Source: Pseudomonadales bacterium (GTDB taxonomy: Bacteria > Pseudomonadota > Gammaproteobacteria > Pseudomonadales > Azotimanducaceae). Taken from it: 64,000 nucleotides of DNA. Numbering within the stretch: the stretch's first letter is position 1; each line of letters starts with the position of its first letter. The stretch spans positions 1 through 64,000 of the forward strand of contig JACKNX010000009.1 in the NCBI GenBank assembly GCA_024234635.1, read 5' to 3'. Both the position numbers and the translations under genes were made by a program. Positions 43,938-51,749 of this stretch are shown here, in pieces. The notes below the pieces were generated by a model. That model saw only the letters and a program-made list of their open reading frames with translations, did not search any database and had not been told where the DNA came from.

Positions 43938-44321
43938 ATGCCGCAGTACATGCTCATCGGGCTCGTGGAGCCGTCGTCACCGGACAAGCAGGCCGCCTTC
44001 GACGAGTGGTTCGTCGACCAGCATGTGGAAGACACCACCAAGTGTCCCAACTTCGTGCGCGGCCGGGTGTTCAAGCTGGCGGGCGGGCACCTGGGCAGCA
44101 ATGCCGTATCGCAATATCTGTCGGTGTACGAAGTGGACGCACCAAGCTACGAGGAAGCCGAGCGCGTGCTCAACGAGTGGCAGCAGGATCCGAATGCCTG
44201 GGCGGGCCGGGCGCATCATCACGCCACTGCCGCGAAACACGGTGGCATGCCGATGAAGATCGTGGGTTCCGGCTGGTACGAGACACTGCGCGACTTCACC
44301 GGGCCTGGCCCGGCGAAGTAA
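43938..44321 (+). CDS. EthD-like dimeric alpha/beta-barrel protein
   Basis: This 127-residue cytoplasmic protein reads MPQYMLIGLVEPSSPDKQAAFDEWF, then HVEDTTKCPNFVRGRVF, and YLSVYEVDAPSYEEAERVL. The DEWF..xHVED pattern and overall size match EthD-like or related dimeric ferredoxin-fold proteins seen near catabolic genes. Their role is unclear. The start has GGGAG 9 nt upstream; an earlier in-frame start has no ribosome site. It converges on the lipoprotein methyltransferase gene. Confidence 0.75.
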   Translation: MPQYMLIGLVEPSSPDKQAAFDEWFVDQHVEDTTKCPNFVRGRVFKLAGGHLGSNAVSQYLSVYEVDAPSYEEAERVLNEWQQDPNAWAGRAHHHATAAKHGGMPMKIVGSGWYETLRDFTGPGPAK

Positions 44322-44386
44322 CGCTACCGGGCCCTGGGCGACGCCGCGGCTGCAGCGTCGTCCTCCGGGCCATTGCGGCGGTCGAT

Positions 44387-45205
44387 TTACTCGGGTCGAC
44401 GCAGCTTCAGCAGAAAGCGATCGGTTCTGCCCCGCACCGGCTCCTCGAACACCATTTTGGTGTGATCATCGTCGGCATTGCTGAGCAGGTCGCTGTCGCC
44501 CGCAATCTCGAAGCCAGCGGCGGTTGCCGCCTCGATGGCCTGTGCCTTTTCCATGCGGTGCAGGCTGGCGTTGTCCGCGCCGGCAACTCCTGCATGGTCG
44601 ATCACACCGAACACCCCACCCGGCTTCAGCATGCCATACACGAGTTTCAGCATGCCCACGGCGGCTTCAGGATCGCGGTTGTACACATCGTGCAGGTTGA
44701 GCGCGGTGATGGCGCCGTCCAGACTGCCCGCTTCAATGGCCACCTCCGGCAGATCCGCGTCCATCCGCACCACATTGGGCAGCCGGTTGTCCGCCAGGCG
44801 CGCCGTCATGGCCTTGTCGTTCATGCCATCGCGAAACTGCAGTACGAACGGCGGATTCTGCGCGTACACCTTGCCGTTCTCGCCCACGGCGATTGACAGC
44901 ACCTCGGTATAGAAACCCCCTGCCGCGATCACGTCCATTACCGTCATGCCGGGCCCGAAACCAAGGAAGGTCACCACGTCAGCCGGCTTGCGCCCGGCGT
45001 CGCGCGCCTTCTCTTCGTCCGCACGGCTGGATTGGGTGAGCGCCTCACGCAGCGCGGCGGCCGGGTCTTCCGCCGCCGGCGCGGCTACCGGGGCTTCCGC
45101 GGGCTGCGGCGCAGCCGCGGGCGCCGTCGCCTGTGGCGGTGATTCCTTCTGGCAGGCTGTCAGCACCAGCAGGGCTGCCAGCGTGGCAATGACCATCTTC
45201 ATCAT
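44387..45205 (-). CDS. lipoprotein with methyltransferase fold
   Basis: This 272-residue protein has a lipoprotein signal, ALLVLTAC with the lipidated Cys18, then an Ala/Pro-rich linker to about 55 and a class I methyltransferase-like Rossmann domain. MTVMDVIAAGGFYTEVLS takes the place of the usual DxGxGxG SAM loop, and LKPGGVFGVIDHAG is the later hallmark. These secreted methyltransferase-like proteins form a known but poorly characterised group. A cytoplasmic SAM pool is unavailable outside the membrane, so true methyl transfer is questionable. GGAGAGA precedes the ATG. The C-terminus ends LLKLRRPE. Confidence 0.8.
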   Translation of the reverse strand: MMKMVIATLAALLVLTACQKESPPQATAPAAAPQPAEAPVAAPAAEDPAAALREALTQSSRADEEKARDAGRKPADVVTFLGFGPGMTVMDVIAAGGFYTEVLSIAVGENGKVYAQNPPFVLQFRDGMNDKAMTARLADNRLPNVVRMDADLPEVAIEAGSLDGAITALNLHDVYNRDPEAAVGMLKLVYGMLKPGGVFGVIDHAGVAGADNASLHRMEKAQAIEAATAAGFEIAGDSDLLSNADDDHTKMVFEEPVRGRTDRFLLKLRRPE

Positions 45206-45278
45206 CGTTGCTCTCTCCGTTGCTCAACGTGAGCAGCACTGTACCGCGCAGCCCGCCGCCGTGCGCGGTCATTCGCGT

Positions 45279-45743
45279 TCAGCCAGGCGTTTCGGCGTCC
45301 TCCACCTCGGCGCGCAGGGCCAGCAGATGCCGCGAGGTCCAGCTGCTTTCATACGCGGCCAGCTCGTCGGCCGCCTGCTCGCCCAACCGCTCGAAACCAT
45401 GATGGAAGAACTCCACCAGCGTGCCGTCATACATTGCCGTCAGCCGGAAGGTCCATACCATGGGCACCGGCCACGCCATATCGGCGCTCTGCCAGTTGTT
45501 GGCCAGGCTGAGTTCATGTCCCGGCTCGAATACCAGCACTTCGCCGCCGAAATGCCGTTCACGGCCGTCGATGCTGACGCTGAAGTCCGCCACCGCACCA
45601 ACCTCGGGTACGTACGCGAGCAACCGGTGCCCGAGGCCAAGCCACATGTTCACGCGCTCATAGGAAGCAAATTCCTCCCACACCCGCTCGGGAGGGGCAT
45701 GAATGAACACACTGCGGCGCACCGCCAACCTGCCGATATTCAT
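45279..45743 (-). CDS. SRPBCC/START-like ligand-binding protein
   Basis: This 154-residue protein has the SRPBCC (Bet v1/polyketide cyclase-like) pattern: RRSVFIHAPPERVWEEFASYERVNMW near the start, then beta strands EVLVFEPGHELSLAN and MVWTFRLTAMYDGTLVEFFHHGFE, and a final long helix. Such cavities bind hydrophobic ligands or catalyse cyclase reactions. GGAGG 6 nt before ATG 45743 decides among three possible starts. It stands 73 bp upstream of the lipoprotein gene on the same strand. The ligand is unknown. Confidence 0.82.
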   Translation of the reverse strand: MNIGRLAVRRSVFIHAPPERVWEEFASYERVNMWLGLGHRLLAYVPEVGAVADFSVSIDGRERHFGGEVLVFEPGHELSLANNWQSADMAWPVPMVWTFRLTAMYDGTLVEFFHHGFERLGEQAADELAAYESSWTSRHLLALRAEVEDAETPG

Positions 45744-45883
45744 GCGCATCCTCCATGCACGCATCGGTTTCCCGAAAGCTCAAAAAAGCCCTTCCAGGAT
45801 AATTTCATCCGAGGTGAGCTGACGCTCGCCCTGCACCTGTCAAGCGGTTGCACGCTCGACAACGGCCTGACCATTCCGCGTCC

Positions 45884-45917
45884 GCGCAACGGGCCGCGTT
45901 TCAGACGCCCGTTGTGC
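45884..45917. repeat. inverted repeat upstream of the carboxylesterase gene
   Basis: GCGCAACGGGC and GCCCGTTGTGC can pair over 11 positions (one G-U) around a 12-nt loop. It lies 83 bp upstream of the carboxylesterase ATG and 140 bp from the divergent SRPBCC start. No T-run follows on either strand. It may be an operator or a leader hairpin; chance is possible in G+C-rich DNA. Confidence 0.35.
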
Positions 45918-46000
45918 CGACAGTGCGCGCCTCCCCGCCGGCTTGCAAGACCTGAACGTGGCGCTCATTCTCGCCGCAATCCCCGCAGGAGACCCTTCCC

Positions 46001-47644
46001 ATGCCAACTGGTCCGCTGATTCGACGCACGGCACTGCAACTGCTCGCCTGCCTCGCCTGCATCGCGCCGGCGTCTGCCACCGTAGCGCCACCCCAGGCGA
46101 CGCCGGTGATCGCCACCGACAAGGGACCCGTGCAGGGGCTGATCGACGGCGGCATCGCCAGCTACAAGGGCATTCCATATGCGTCGCCGCCGACAGGCAC
46201 GGCCCGTTTCCAGGCCCCCGCCCCCGCGGCGGCGTGGACATCGGTGTACGACGCCACGGGGTTCGGTGCGCCCTGCATGCAGTCGTACGACCGCGAGCTG
46301 AACGGCAGTGAGCTGTCGCTGCAGCTCGCCACCGTGTTCACCATGCGCACGGAAATGAAGAACGACAACGAAGACTGCCTGTTCCTGAATGTGTGGACAC
46401 CCGCCAAGGACACGGCCTCGGCAGTAGAAAAACGGCCTGTCATGGTGTGGTTCCACGGTGGCGGCTACGCCTACGGTTCCGGCGCCTGGCCGGTGTACGA
46501 CGGCACCCGCCTCGCTCGCAAAGGCGACGTGGTGGTAGTCACCGTGAACCATCGACTGAATGTATTCGGGTATCTGTACCTGGCCGGCATTGGCGGCGAT
46601 GCGTGGGCGGATTCCGGGAATGCGGGCATGCTGGACCTCGTTGCGTCACTGCAATGGGTGCAGGCCAATATTGGCGCCTTCGGCGGCGATGCCGGCAACG
46701 TCACCATCATGGGTGAATCCGGTGGTGGCTCCAAGGTGAGCACGCTGCTGGCCATGCCGGCGGCAAAGGGGCTGTTTCACAAGGCGGTGATACAGAGCGG
46801 ACCGGGGCTCACCGCCATGCCTGCTGATGCCGCGACACGCAATACACGGGCGGTACTGGCGGAACTTGGCGTGAAGGATGACAACCTGGCGCCTCTGACC
46901 ACCCTGCCCACCGAAGCGATCGCGAGCGCCTACGAGCGCGCGCTGAAGAAGTCGGGCGGCGGCTTTGCCGGGCTGAGGCTCAGCCCGGTGGTGGATGGCG
47001 GCGCGCTGCCGCGCCATCCCTTCACGCCGGATGCACCCGCGCAATCACGGGACGTGCCCGTGCTCATCGGCTTCAACAAGGACGAGTGGACCATCTTCAA
47101 CACCGGCGAAGACTGGTTCGGCAAGCTCACGGAGGCCGAACTGCCTGCCCGTGCAAAGGCTGTAGCTGGCGACAAGGCCGACGCGTTGCTCGCGGCCGAG
47201 CGCGCGCACCATCCGGCGTATTCACCCACGTACCTCTATAACGTGCTCATGAGTGACGCACGCATGCTCATCGGCTCGGCACAGCTGGCCGAGCGCAAGG
47301 CCGCGCAGGGTGGCGCGCCGGTTTACATGTACTACCTCACGTGGGAAACCCCCGTGGGCGACGGCATCTTCAAGTCGCCGCACACGCTGGACATGCCGCT
47401 GATGTTCAACAACGTGGACCTGTCCGTGGCGCTCACCGGCGATTCGCGCGAAGCGCGGGCGCTGGAAACCATGATGTCCAGCGCCTGGCTGGCGTTTGCG
47501 CGTACGGGCAACCCGGCCAACGACACGCTGCCGGCCTGGCCGGCCTACGACGCGCAGCGGCGGGCCGTGATGCAGTTCGATGTCCCGCCCGGCGTCGTCG
47601 AGGATCCGAAGGGTGATGTACGCGCCATCCTGTCCGGAAACTGA
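46001..47644 (+). CDS. type B carboxylesterase
   Basis: This 547-residue protein has a signal peptide (ALQLLACLACIAPASATV) and the type B carboxylesterase fold. GPVQGLIDGGIASYKGIPYA starts the domain, DCLFLNVWTP follows, the oxyanion hole is MVWFHGGGYAYGSG near 148-161, and the nucleophile Ser240 lies in GESGGGS. GFNKDEW carries the acidic residue region. Substrates are short-chain or aromatic esters; the location is periplasmic or exported. AGGAG about 9 nt upstream supports the start. A strong inverted repeat lies in the upstream spacer. It is followed after 44 bp by the DUF899 gene. Confidence 0.93.
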   Translation: MPTGPLIRRTALQLLACLACIAPASATVAPPQATPVIATDKGPVQGLIDGGIASYKGIPYASPPTGTARFQAPAPAAAWTSVYDATGFGAPCMQSYDRELNGSELSLQLATVFTMRTEMKNDNEDCLFLNVWTPAKDTASAVEKRPVMVWFHGGGYAYGSGAWPVYDGTRLARKGDVVVVTVNHRLNVFGYLYLAGIGGDAWADSGNAGMLDLVASLQWVQANIGAFGGDAGNVTIMGESGGGSKVSTLLAMPAAKGLFHKAVIQSGPGLTAMPADAATRNTRAVLAELGVKDDNLAPLTTLPTEAIASAYERALKKSGGGFAGLRLSPVVDGGALPRHPFTPDAPAQSRDVPVLIGFNKDEWTIFNTGEDWFGKLTEAELPARAKAVAGDKADALLAAERAHHPAYSPTYLYNVLMSDARMLIGSAQLAERKAAQGGAPVYMYYLTWETPVGDGIFKSPHTLDMPLMFNNVDLSVALTGDSREARALETMMSSAWLAFARTGNPANDTLPAWPAYDAQRRAVMQFDVPPGVVEDPKGDVRAILSGN

Positions 47645-47688
47645 GGGCTGAATCGTTCAGGTAGACACCTTGTTAAGGAGCCACCGCC

Positions 47689-48387
47689 ATGAACACCACC
47701 ACCCCGGATCGCGTCGCCTGGGAACGCGCCCGCCTGGCACTCCTGGAAAAGGAAAAAGCCCACGTGCGCGCCACGGCAGACCTGGCGGCTGAGCGGCGCA
47801 AGCTGCCCAGACTGCGCATCGACACGGACTACCGCTTCGACACACCACAGGGGCAGCGTTCGCTCGGTGACCTGTTCGGCGAGCGCTCGCAGCTCATCGT
47901 GCAGCACTTCATGCTGGCGCCCGGTGCAAGCGCAGGTTGCCCGCTATGTTCGTTCTGGGCGGATGGCTTCAGCGCCATGCTGCCGCACCTGGCCGCGCGC
48001 GACATCAGCTTCGCGGCCGTTTCCCGTGCGTCCGTTGCCGAGATCGAACACTACCGCCAGCGCATGGGCTGGACGTTTCCCTGGGTGTCGTCCGGCAACA
48101 CGTCGTTCAACGCGGACTTCGGCGTCAGTCCAACCGAGGCGCAGAAGGCCGCAGGCCAGTGGCGCTACAACTATGCCGAACGACCGTACCGGATGGACGA
48201 CCTGCCGGGCGCCAGTGTGTTTCAGCGCGACGACGACGGCGCCATCTACCTCACCTACGCCACCTTCGAACGCGGGCTGGATCCGCTGAACGCCGCCTAT
48301 GCCTATATCGATCTCACGCCGAAAGGGCGGGATGAAGCGTCGCTGCCCTGGCCCATGGCGTGGGTGAAGCGGCACGACGAGTACTGA
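47689..48387 (+). CDS. DUF899 thioredoxin-like protein
   Basis: This 232-residue cytoplasmic protein matches DUF899, a thioredoxin-fold family of unknown reaction. Segments include KAHVRATADLAAERRKLP, YRFDTPQGQRSLGDLF, and the conserved GCPLCSFWADGF with CxxC at 84-87. It ends LTPKGRDEASLPWPMAWVKRHDEY. Roles in redox handling of organic substrates are suspected but not established. AAGGAG is 8 nt upstream. Its 3' end has a diverged copy at 49862-49924 behind the next gene. Confidence 0.87.
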   Translation: MNTTTPDRVAWERARLALLEKEKAHVRATADLAAERRKLPRLRIDTDYRFDTPQGQRSLGDLFGERSQLIVQHFMLAPGASAGCPLCSFWADGFSAMLPHLAARDISFAAVSRASVAEIEHYRQRMGWTFPWVSSGNTSFNADFGVSPTEAQKAAGQWRYNYAERPYRMDDLPGASVFQRDDDGAIYLTYATFERGLDPLNAAYAYIDLTPKGRDEASLPWPMAWVKRHDEY

Positions 48388-48447
48388 ACAGCAGGACACC
48401 CCGCGTCAGGGCAGGGACTGCGAAATCCAGTACGTCCAATCTGCGGT

Positions 48448-48476
48448 CGCGGGCCGGCGCCGGCTGGCCGGCCGCG
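48448..48476 (+). repeat. strong G+C-rich hairpin before the LLM gene
   Basis: CGCGGGCCGGC and GCCGGCCGCG pair over 10 bp with one bulged G and an 8-nt loop. It lies about 45 bp before the LLM gene ATG and 60 bp after the DUF899 stop. No T-run follows. It could slow or attenuate transcription, or shield the DUF899 transcript end. Confidence 0.45.
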
Positions 48477-48520
48477 CGCTTGTGCGCTATGTTCGGCGTC
48501 GACACAAGGGAGGAGCCCCT

Positions 48521-49801
48521 ATGAAATTCGGCATTTTCTACGAGCATCAGCTGCCGCGGCCCTGGCGCGAGGGCGATGAACAACGCCTGTTCAACGAGGC
48601 GCTCGATCAGGTACAGCTCGCCGACGAGCTCGGTCTCGACTACGCCTGGGAGGTAGAGCACCACTTTCTCGAGGAGTACTCGCATTCGTCCGCGCCCGAG
48701 GTCTTCCTTGCGGCTTGCTCGCAACGCACCAAGAACATTCGCCTCGGCCAGGGCATCCGCCAGGTCATTCCGCAATACAACCACCCGGCGCGCACGGCAG
48801 AAGTCATCGCCACGCTCGATCTCGTCTCCAACGGGCGCGTCGATTTCGGCACCGGCGAGTCGTCCGCGGAGCTGGAGCTGGGCGGTTTCGGCATTCCGGT
48901 GAACAAGAAGCGCGAGATCTACCTCGAAGCCACCGAGCAGATCGCCAACATCCTCGCCATGGACCCGTACCCGGGCTACGAGGGCAAGTACTTTTCCATG
49001 CCATGCCGCAATCTGGTGCCCAAGCCCGTGCAGAAACCACACCCGCCGCTGTGGGTGGCCTGTTCACAGCGCGACACCATCCGCATGGCGGCGCGGCTCG
49101 GCATTGGCGCGCTGACCTTTGCCTTTGTCGATCCGCTGGAAGCTAAAGACTGGGTGGACGAGTACTACAGCATCATCAAGAGCGACCAGTGCGTGCCCAT
49201 CGGCCACGCGGTGAACGCCAACATCTGCATGGTGTCGAGTTTTTCCTGCCACGAAGACCGCGAGCAGGCCGTGCGCCGCGGTCTGGAGGGTTTCGAATTC
49301 TTCGGCTTCGCACTCGGCAGCCTGTATGGCTTCGGCGAGCACCGACCGGGACGCACGAACCTCTGGGAAAACTTTCAGAAGGCACAGGCGCAGAAGCGGG
49401 CGCTGGACAGCACAGACTACAACAACGCACTGTCCGGCGCGGCGGGTGGCATCGGCACCCCACAGGATCTCAGCGAGCATCTGCGCAAATTCGCCGACGT
49501 CGGTGTGGATCAGGTCACCTTCATCCAGCAGGCCGGCAACAACAGGCACGAGGACATCTGCCACTCACTTGAGCTGTTTGCCGCCAAGGTCATGCCGGAA
49601 TTCAAAGCGAACGAAGCAGAACGCGAAGCCGCCAAGCAGGCAGAGCTTGCACCCTACATCGCGGCGGCAATGGCCAGGAAGCAGTTCATGAAGCCGTTGG
49701 CCGACAGCGAGATACCCACTTTCGAAGCACTCGGGCGACGCATCACGGAAGAGAGCAGGAACCAGAAGGCGTCCATCTACGAGAAGCCTTCGGCGGGCTG
49801 A
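48521..49801 (+). CDS. LLM-class flavin-dependent monooxygenase
   Basis: This 426-residue luciferase-like TIM-barrel flavoenzyme reads MKFGIFYEHQLPRPWREGDEQ, LGLDYAWEVEHHFLEEYSHSSAPEVFL, IRLGQGIRQV, and RVDFGTGESSAELELGGFG. This resembles long-chain alkane or alkanal monooxygenase-like members that use reduced FMN. GGGAGGAG 5 nt upstream is a strong ribosome site; the frame opens earlier without one. It lies after the DUF899 gene, separated by a G+C hairpin. No partner flavin reductase is adjacent. The substrate is unknown. Confidence 0.88.
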   Translation: MKFGIFYEHQLPRPWREGDEQRLFNEALDQVQLADELGLDYAWEVEHHFLEEYSHSSAPEVFLAACSQRTKNIRLGQGIRQVIPQYNHPARTAEVIATLDLVSNGRVDFGTGESSAELELGGFGIPVNKKREIYLEATEQIANILAMDPYPGYEGKYFSMPCRNLVPKPVQKPHPPLWVACSQRDTIRMAARLGIGALTFAFVDPLEAKDWVDEYYSIIKSDQCVPIGHAVNANICMVSSFSCHEDREQAVRRGLEGFEFFGFALGSLYGFGEHRPGRTNLWENFQKAQAQKRALDSTDYNNALSGAAGGIGTPQDLSEHLRKFADVGVDQVTFIQQAGNNRHEDICHSLELFAAKVMPEFKANEAEREAAKQAELAPYIAAAMARKQFMKPLADSEIPTFEALGRRITEESRNQKASIYEKPSAG

Positions 49802-49861
49802 GAACGCGGGGTTACAACGGTCTGCGCAGCGTCCGAGAGGCGCGGACGGAAACTTGGGAAA

Positions 49862-49924
49862 AAGGGGCAGGACGAAGCGTCTCTGTCCCGTCCCACGACC
49901 CGGGTGCGGAGGCACCACGGGTAC
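49862..49924 (+). pseudogene. decayed DUF899 gene tail
   Basis: Read in one frame, these bases encode KGQDEASLSRPTTRVRRHHGY, which aligns without a gap to KGRDEASLPWPMAWVKRHDEY, the end of the intact DUF899 protein (about 49 of 66 bases identical, counting the following stop-position codon). The remnant lacks the rest of the gene and its stop codon has become TGC. It sits between the LLM and porin genes and seems to be the relic of a duplication or a second DUF899 gene. Confidence 0.65.
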
Positions 49925-49989
49925 TGCGCTTCATCACATCCGGTCATCCGCCCCCGGGAACGCCTCCTGGCGGGCGAGCACGGCTTCTC

Positions 49990-51366
49990 TCAGCGCCAGG
50001 CGTAGGAAAACTCCAGCTCGTACTGGTGCATCTTCAGCTCGATGGTTTGCGTGGGATCGAGAAAGTTCGGACCACGGATGCTGTGCGAAGGCGCATACAG
50101 GAAGGCGACGTTGATGCGGCCGCCGTTGGCACGATCAAATGCCGCGCCAAGCGTCCAGTGCTCTTCCATGACCCCTGGCGCCAGAATGTTGAATAACGCG
50201 TCACCCTCGGGTAGCGGCTGTTCCGCCGTGCTGTAGCCCACTCGCCAGGTACCGAATCCCTGGCTGTGCCACTCCACACCGGCTTTGTACACGGTCATGT
50301 TGCGCCACCCGAACCCCGCACCCCGGTCGCCGCCGAGACAGGCTTCGATATCGTTGCCGCCCGCACTGGGACAGTTCAGCAGATCCCGCGCGCTGTTGCT
50401 TACGCTGGGTACCGACTCGTAGTCGATGTATTCCGCCGCGAGGTGCAGGGAAAGACGGTCGGCAAGCTGCACCGACAACCCTGCTGTCAGGGAAGCGGGA
50501 ATGTCGAACCCACCCTGTTCGGCGAAGAGATCCGCGTACCTGTCGAAGCGGCTCATGCGCATGCGTGAGTGCCAGGCGAGGCCGAAGCTCGTCCTTTCGC
50601 TGAGCTGCATCCAGAGACCGGCGCTGATACCCCAGCCCCAGGAAAAATCATGCCCTTCATCACTGAGGTGTTCGGGGAACGCGCCGTTGACATACGACCG
50701 GGTCAACGGCACGAACGTAAAGGGCGTGGTCTTGCCAAGTCCGACGGCCTCGAAAGACTGCACCGCAAACTGGGGACCAATTCCCCAGCTCAGGCGCGAG
50801 CCCAGCATGGATGAGTAGGTCACGCTGAGCATTGCCTGCATGAGGTCCACACCGGCTTTGCCGGCTCCGTACACACCGGAAAAGTCCTGTACGCCGCTGC
50901 CGGCGTCGAATGTCGCCTGGCTGTCGGCGGCGTCCCATTCGGTGTTCATGCCGCCGCGCCCGTAGAACGCCACCGCAACGTTGCCCTGATCGTTGCGCAC
51001 AGGCCAGGCCGTGGCGACCCAGGGCACGGGAAACCAGTTGCCGTCGCTTTTACGATCGCCCGCGCCGAGACTGAAGCTGCCGAACTGCCCGTTGAGCGAA
51101 CTGCCCTGTGCGGAAAACGAGCGCCGCGGGCTGAACAGGCCCAGGCCGGATTCGACGCCTTCGCCGACAAATATCCCGAGCGCCGGGTTGGTGGCCGTGT
51201 CGATGGCGGTGGCGCCCTGCGCGGAGGCCACGCTGGCACCTGCCAGACCTTTGGCGCGTGTGCCGATGGCGTGAGACAGATAACCGTTGGTTGCATGCGC
51301 TTCGTGGCAGACAACGACAAGGCAAAGCGACAGAACGACGGCGGTGCGCAGCGGCTGAACCGACAT
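49990..51366 (-). CDS. OmpP1/FadL-family outer-membrane transport protein
   Basis: This 458-residue beta-barrel protein has a signal peptide (AVVLSLCLVVVCHEAHA) and the FadL-type N-terminus ATNGYLSHAIGTRAKGLAGA, then NPALG and a barrel with alternating strands ending in YELEFSYAWR (terminal aromatic typical of outer-membrane insertion). FadL proteins admit long-chain fatty acids or other hydrophobic substrates. AGGAAGAG upstream and the signal peptide support ATG 51366. The region upstream carries tandem direct repeats. This gene fits the hydrophobic-substrate catabolism seen across the window. Confidence 0.9.
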   Translation of the reverse strand: MSVQPLRTAVVLSLCLVVVCHEAHATNGYLSHAIGTRAKGLAGASVASAQGATAIDTATNPALGIFVGEGVESGLGLFSPRRSFSAQGSSLNGQFGSFSLGAGDRKSDGNWFPVPWVATAWPVRNDQGNVAVAFYGRGGMNTEWDAADSQATFDAGSGVQDFSGVYGAGKAGVDLMQAMLSVTYSSMLGSRLSWGIGPQFAVQSFEAVGLGKTTPFTFVPLTRSYVNGAFPEHLSDEGHDFSWGWGISAGLWMQLSERTSFGLAWHSRMRMSRFDRYADLFAEQGGFDIPASLTAGLSVQLADRLSLHLAAEYIDYESVPSVSNSARDLLNCPSAGGNDIEACLGGDRGAGFGWRNMTVYKAGVEWHSQGFGTWRVGYSTAEQPLPEGDALFNILAPGVMEEHWTLGAAFDRANGGRINVAFLYAPSHSIRGPNFLDPTQTIELKMHQYELEFSYAWR

Positions 51367-51749
51367 GACTTCTCTTCCTGGGAGCGGGTGTCGCTTCAGT
51401 GTAGAAACCACCCGCCGACCAACGCGCGAAGCGGTTCAAACTTTGCGGAAACGGTTCAAAACTTTGCGACAGAGCGGGTCACCGAAAGTTGTGCGGGTCA
51501 CCGGACACTGCACAGCGCACGTCGCGCTCACTCACCCACACGCGCCCGCGATGGCCCCCACCGCGGCGCCAGGGTTGATGTTCTCGCCCGGATGCCACGC
51601 TCTGACCAGCGCGCTTCCGGCAGCTTCGCGAAGGATGCGCGACGCCACAAGGATTCGACGGGTAAGGCGCACCGGCGGTGCGGCGGTGCAGGTCAGGATT
51701 CACCCGCTCCGTGGGCGCGGGCGGTTCCGAGCGTCAGCTGGTCACAGAT
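51367..51749. other. intergenic spacer with tandem direct repeats
   Basis: This 383-bp spacer separates the porin gene from the ketopantoate reductase gene (both minus strand). It contains two pairs of short direct repeats (51432-51503). A 46-codon minus-strand frame near 51532-51672 ends GENINPGAAVGAIAGACG but lacks a start with ribosome site; I do not call it. Confidence 0.45.
51432..51503. repeat. two tandem pairs of direct repeats, about 20-bp period
   Basis: CGGTTCAAACTTTGCG at 51432-51447 recurs as CGGTTCAAAACTTTGCG at 51452-51468; GCGGGTCACCG at 51474-51484 recurs at 51493-51503. The spacings are 20 and 19 bp, close to two helical turns. They lie 66-137 bp upstream of the porin ATG. 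They may be regulator sites, or the multi-repeat end of a lost IS21-like element. Confidence 0.6.

Noticed and set aside
49898..49922. Hairpin ACCCGGGTGC / GCACC(A)CGGGT between the LLM and porin genes as a terminator
   Set aside because: It lacks a T-run on both strands and lies inside the DUF899 relic, so the symmetry may be a by-product of that sequence.
51532..51672. Short minus-strand frame ending GENINPGAAVGAIAGACG in the spacer after the ketopantoate reductase gene
   Set aside because: It looks slightly protein-like, but has only a GTG without a convincing ribosome site and no family; an upstream in-frame stop limits it to about 50 codons.
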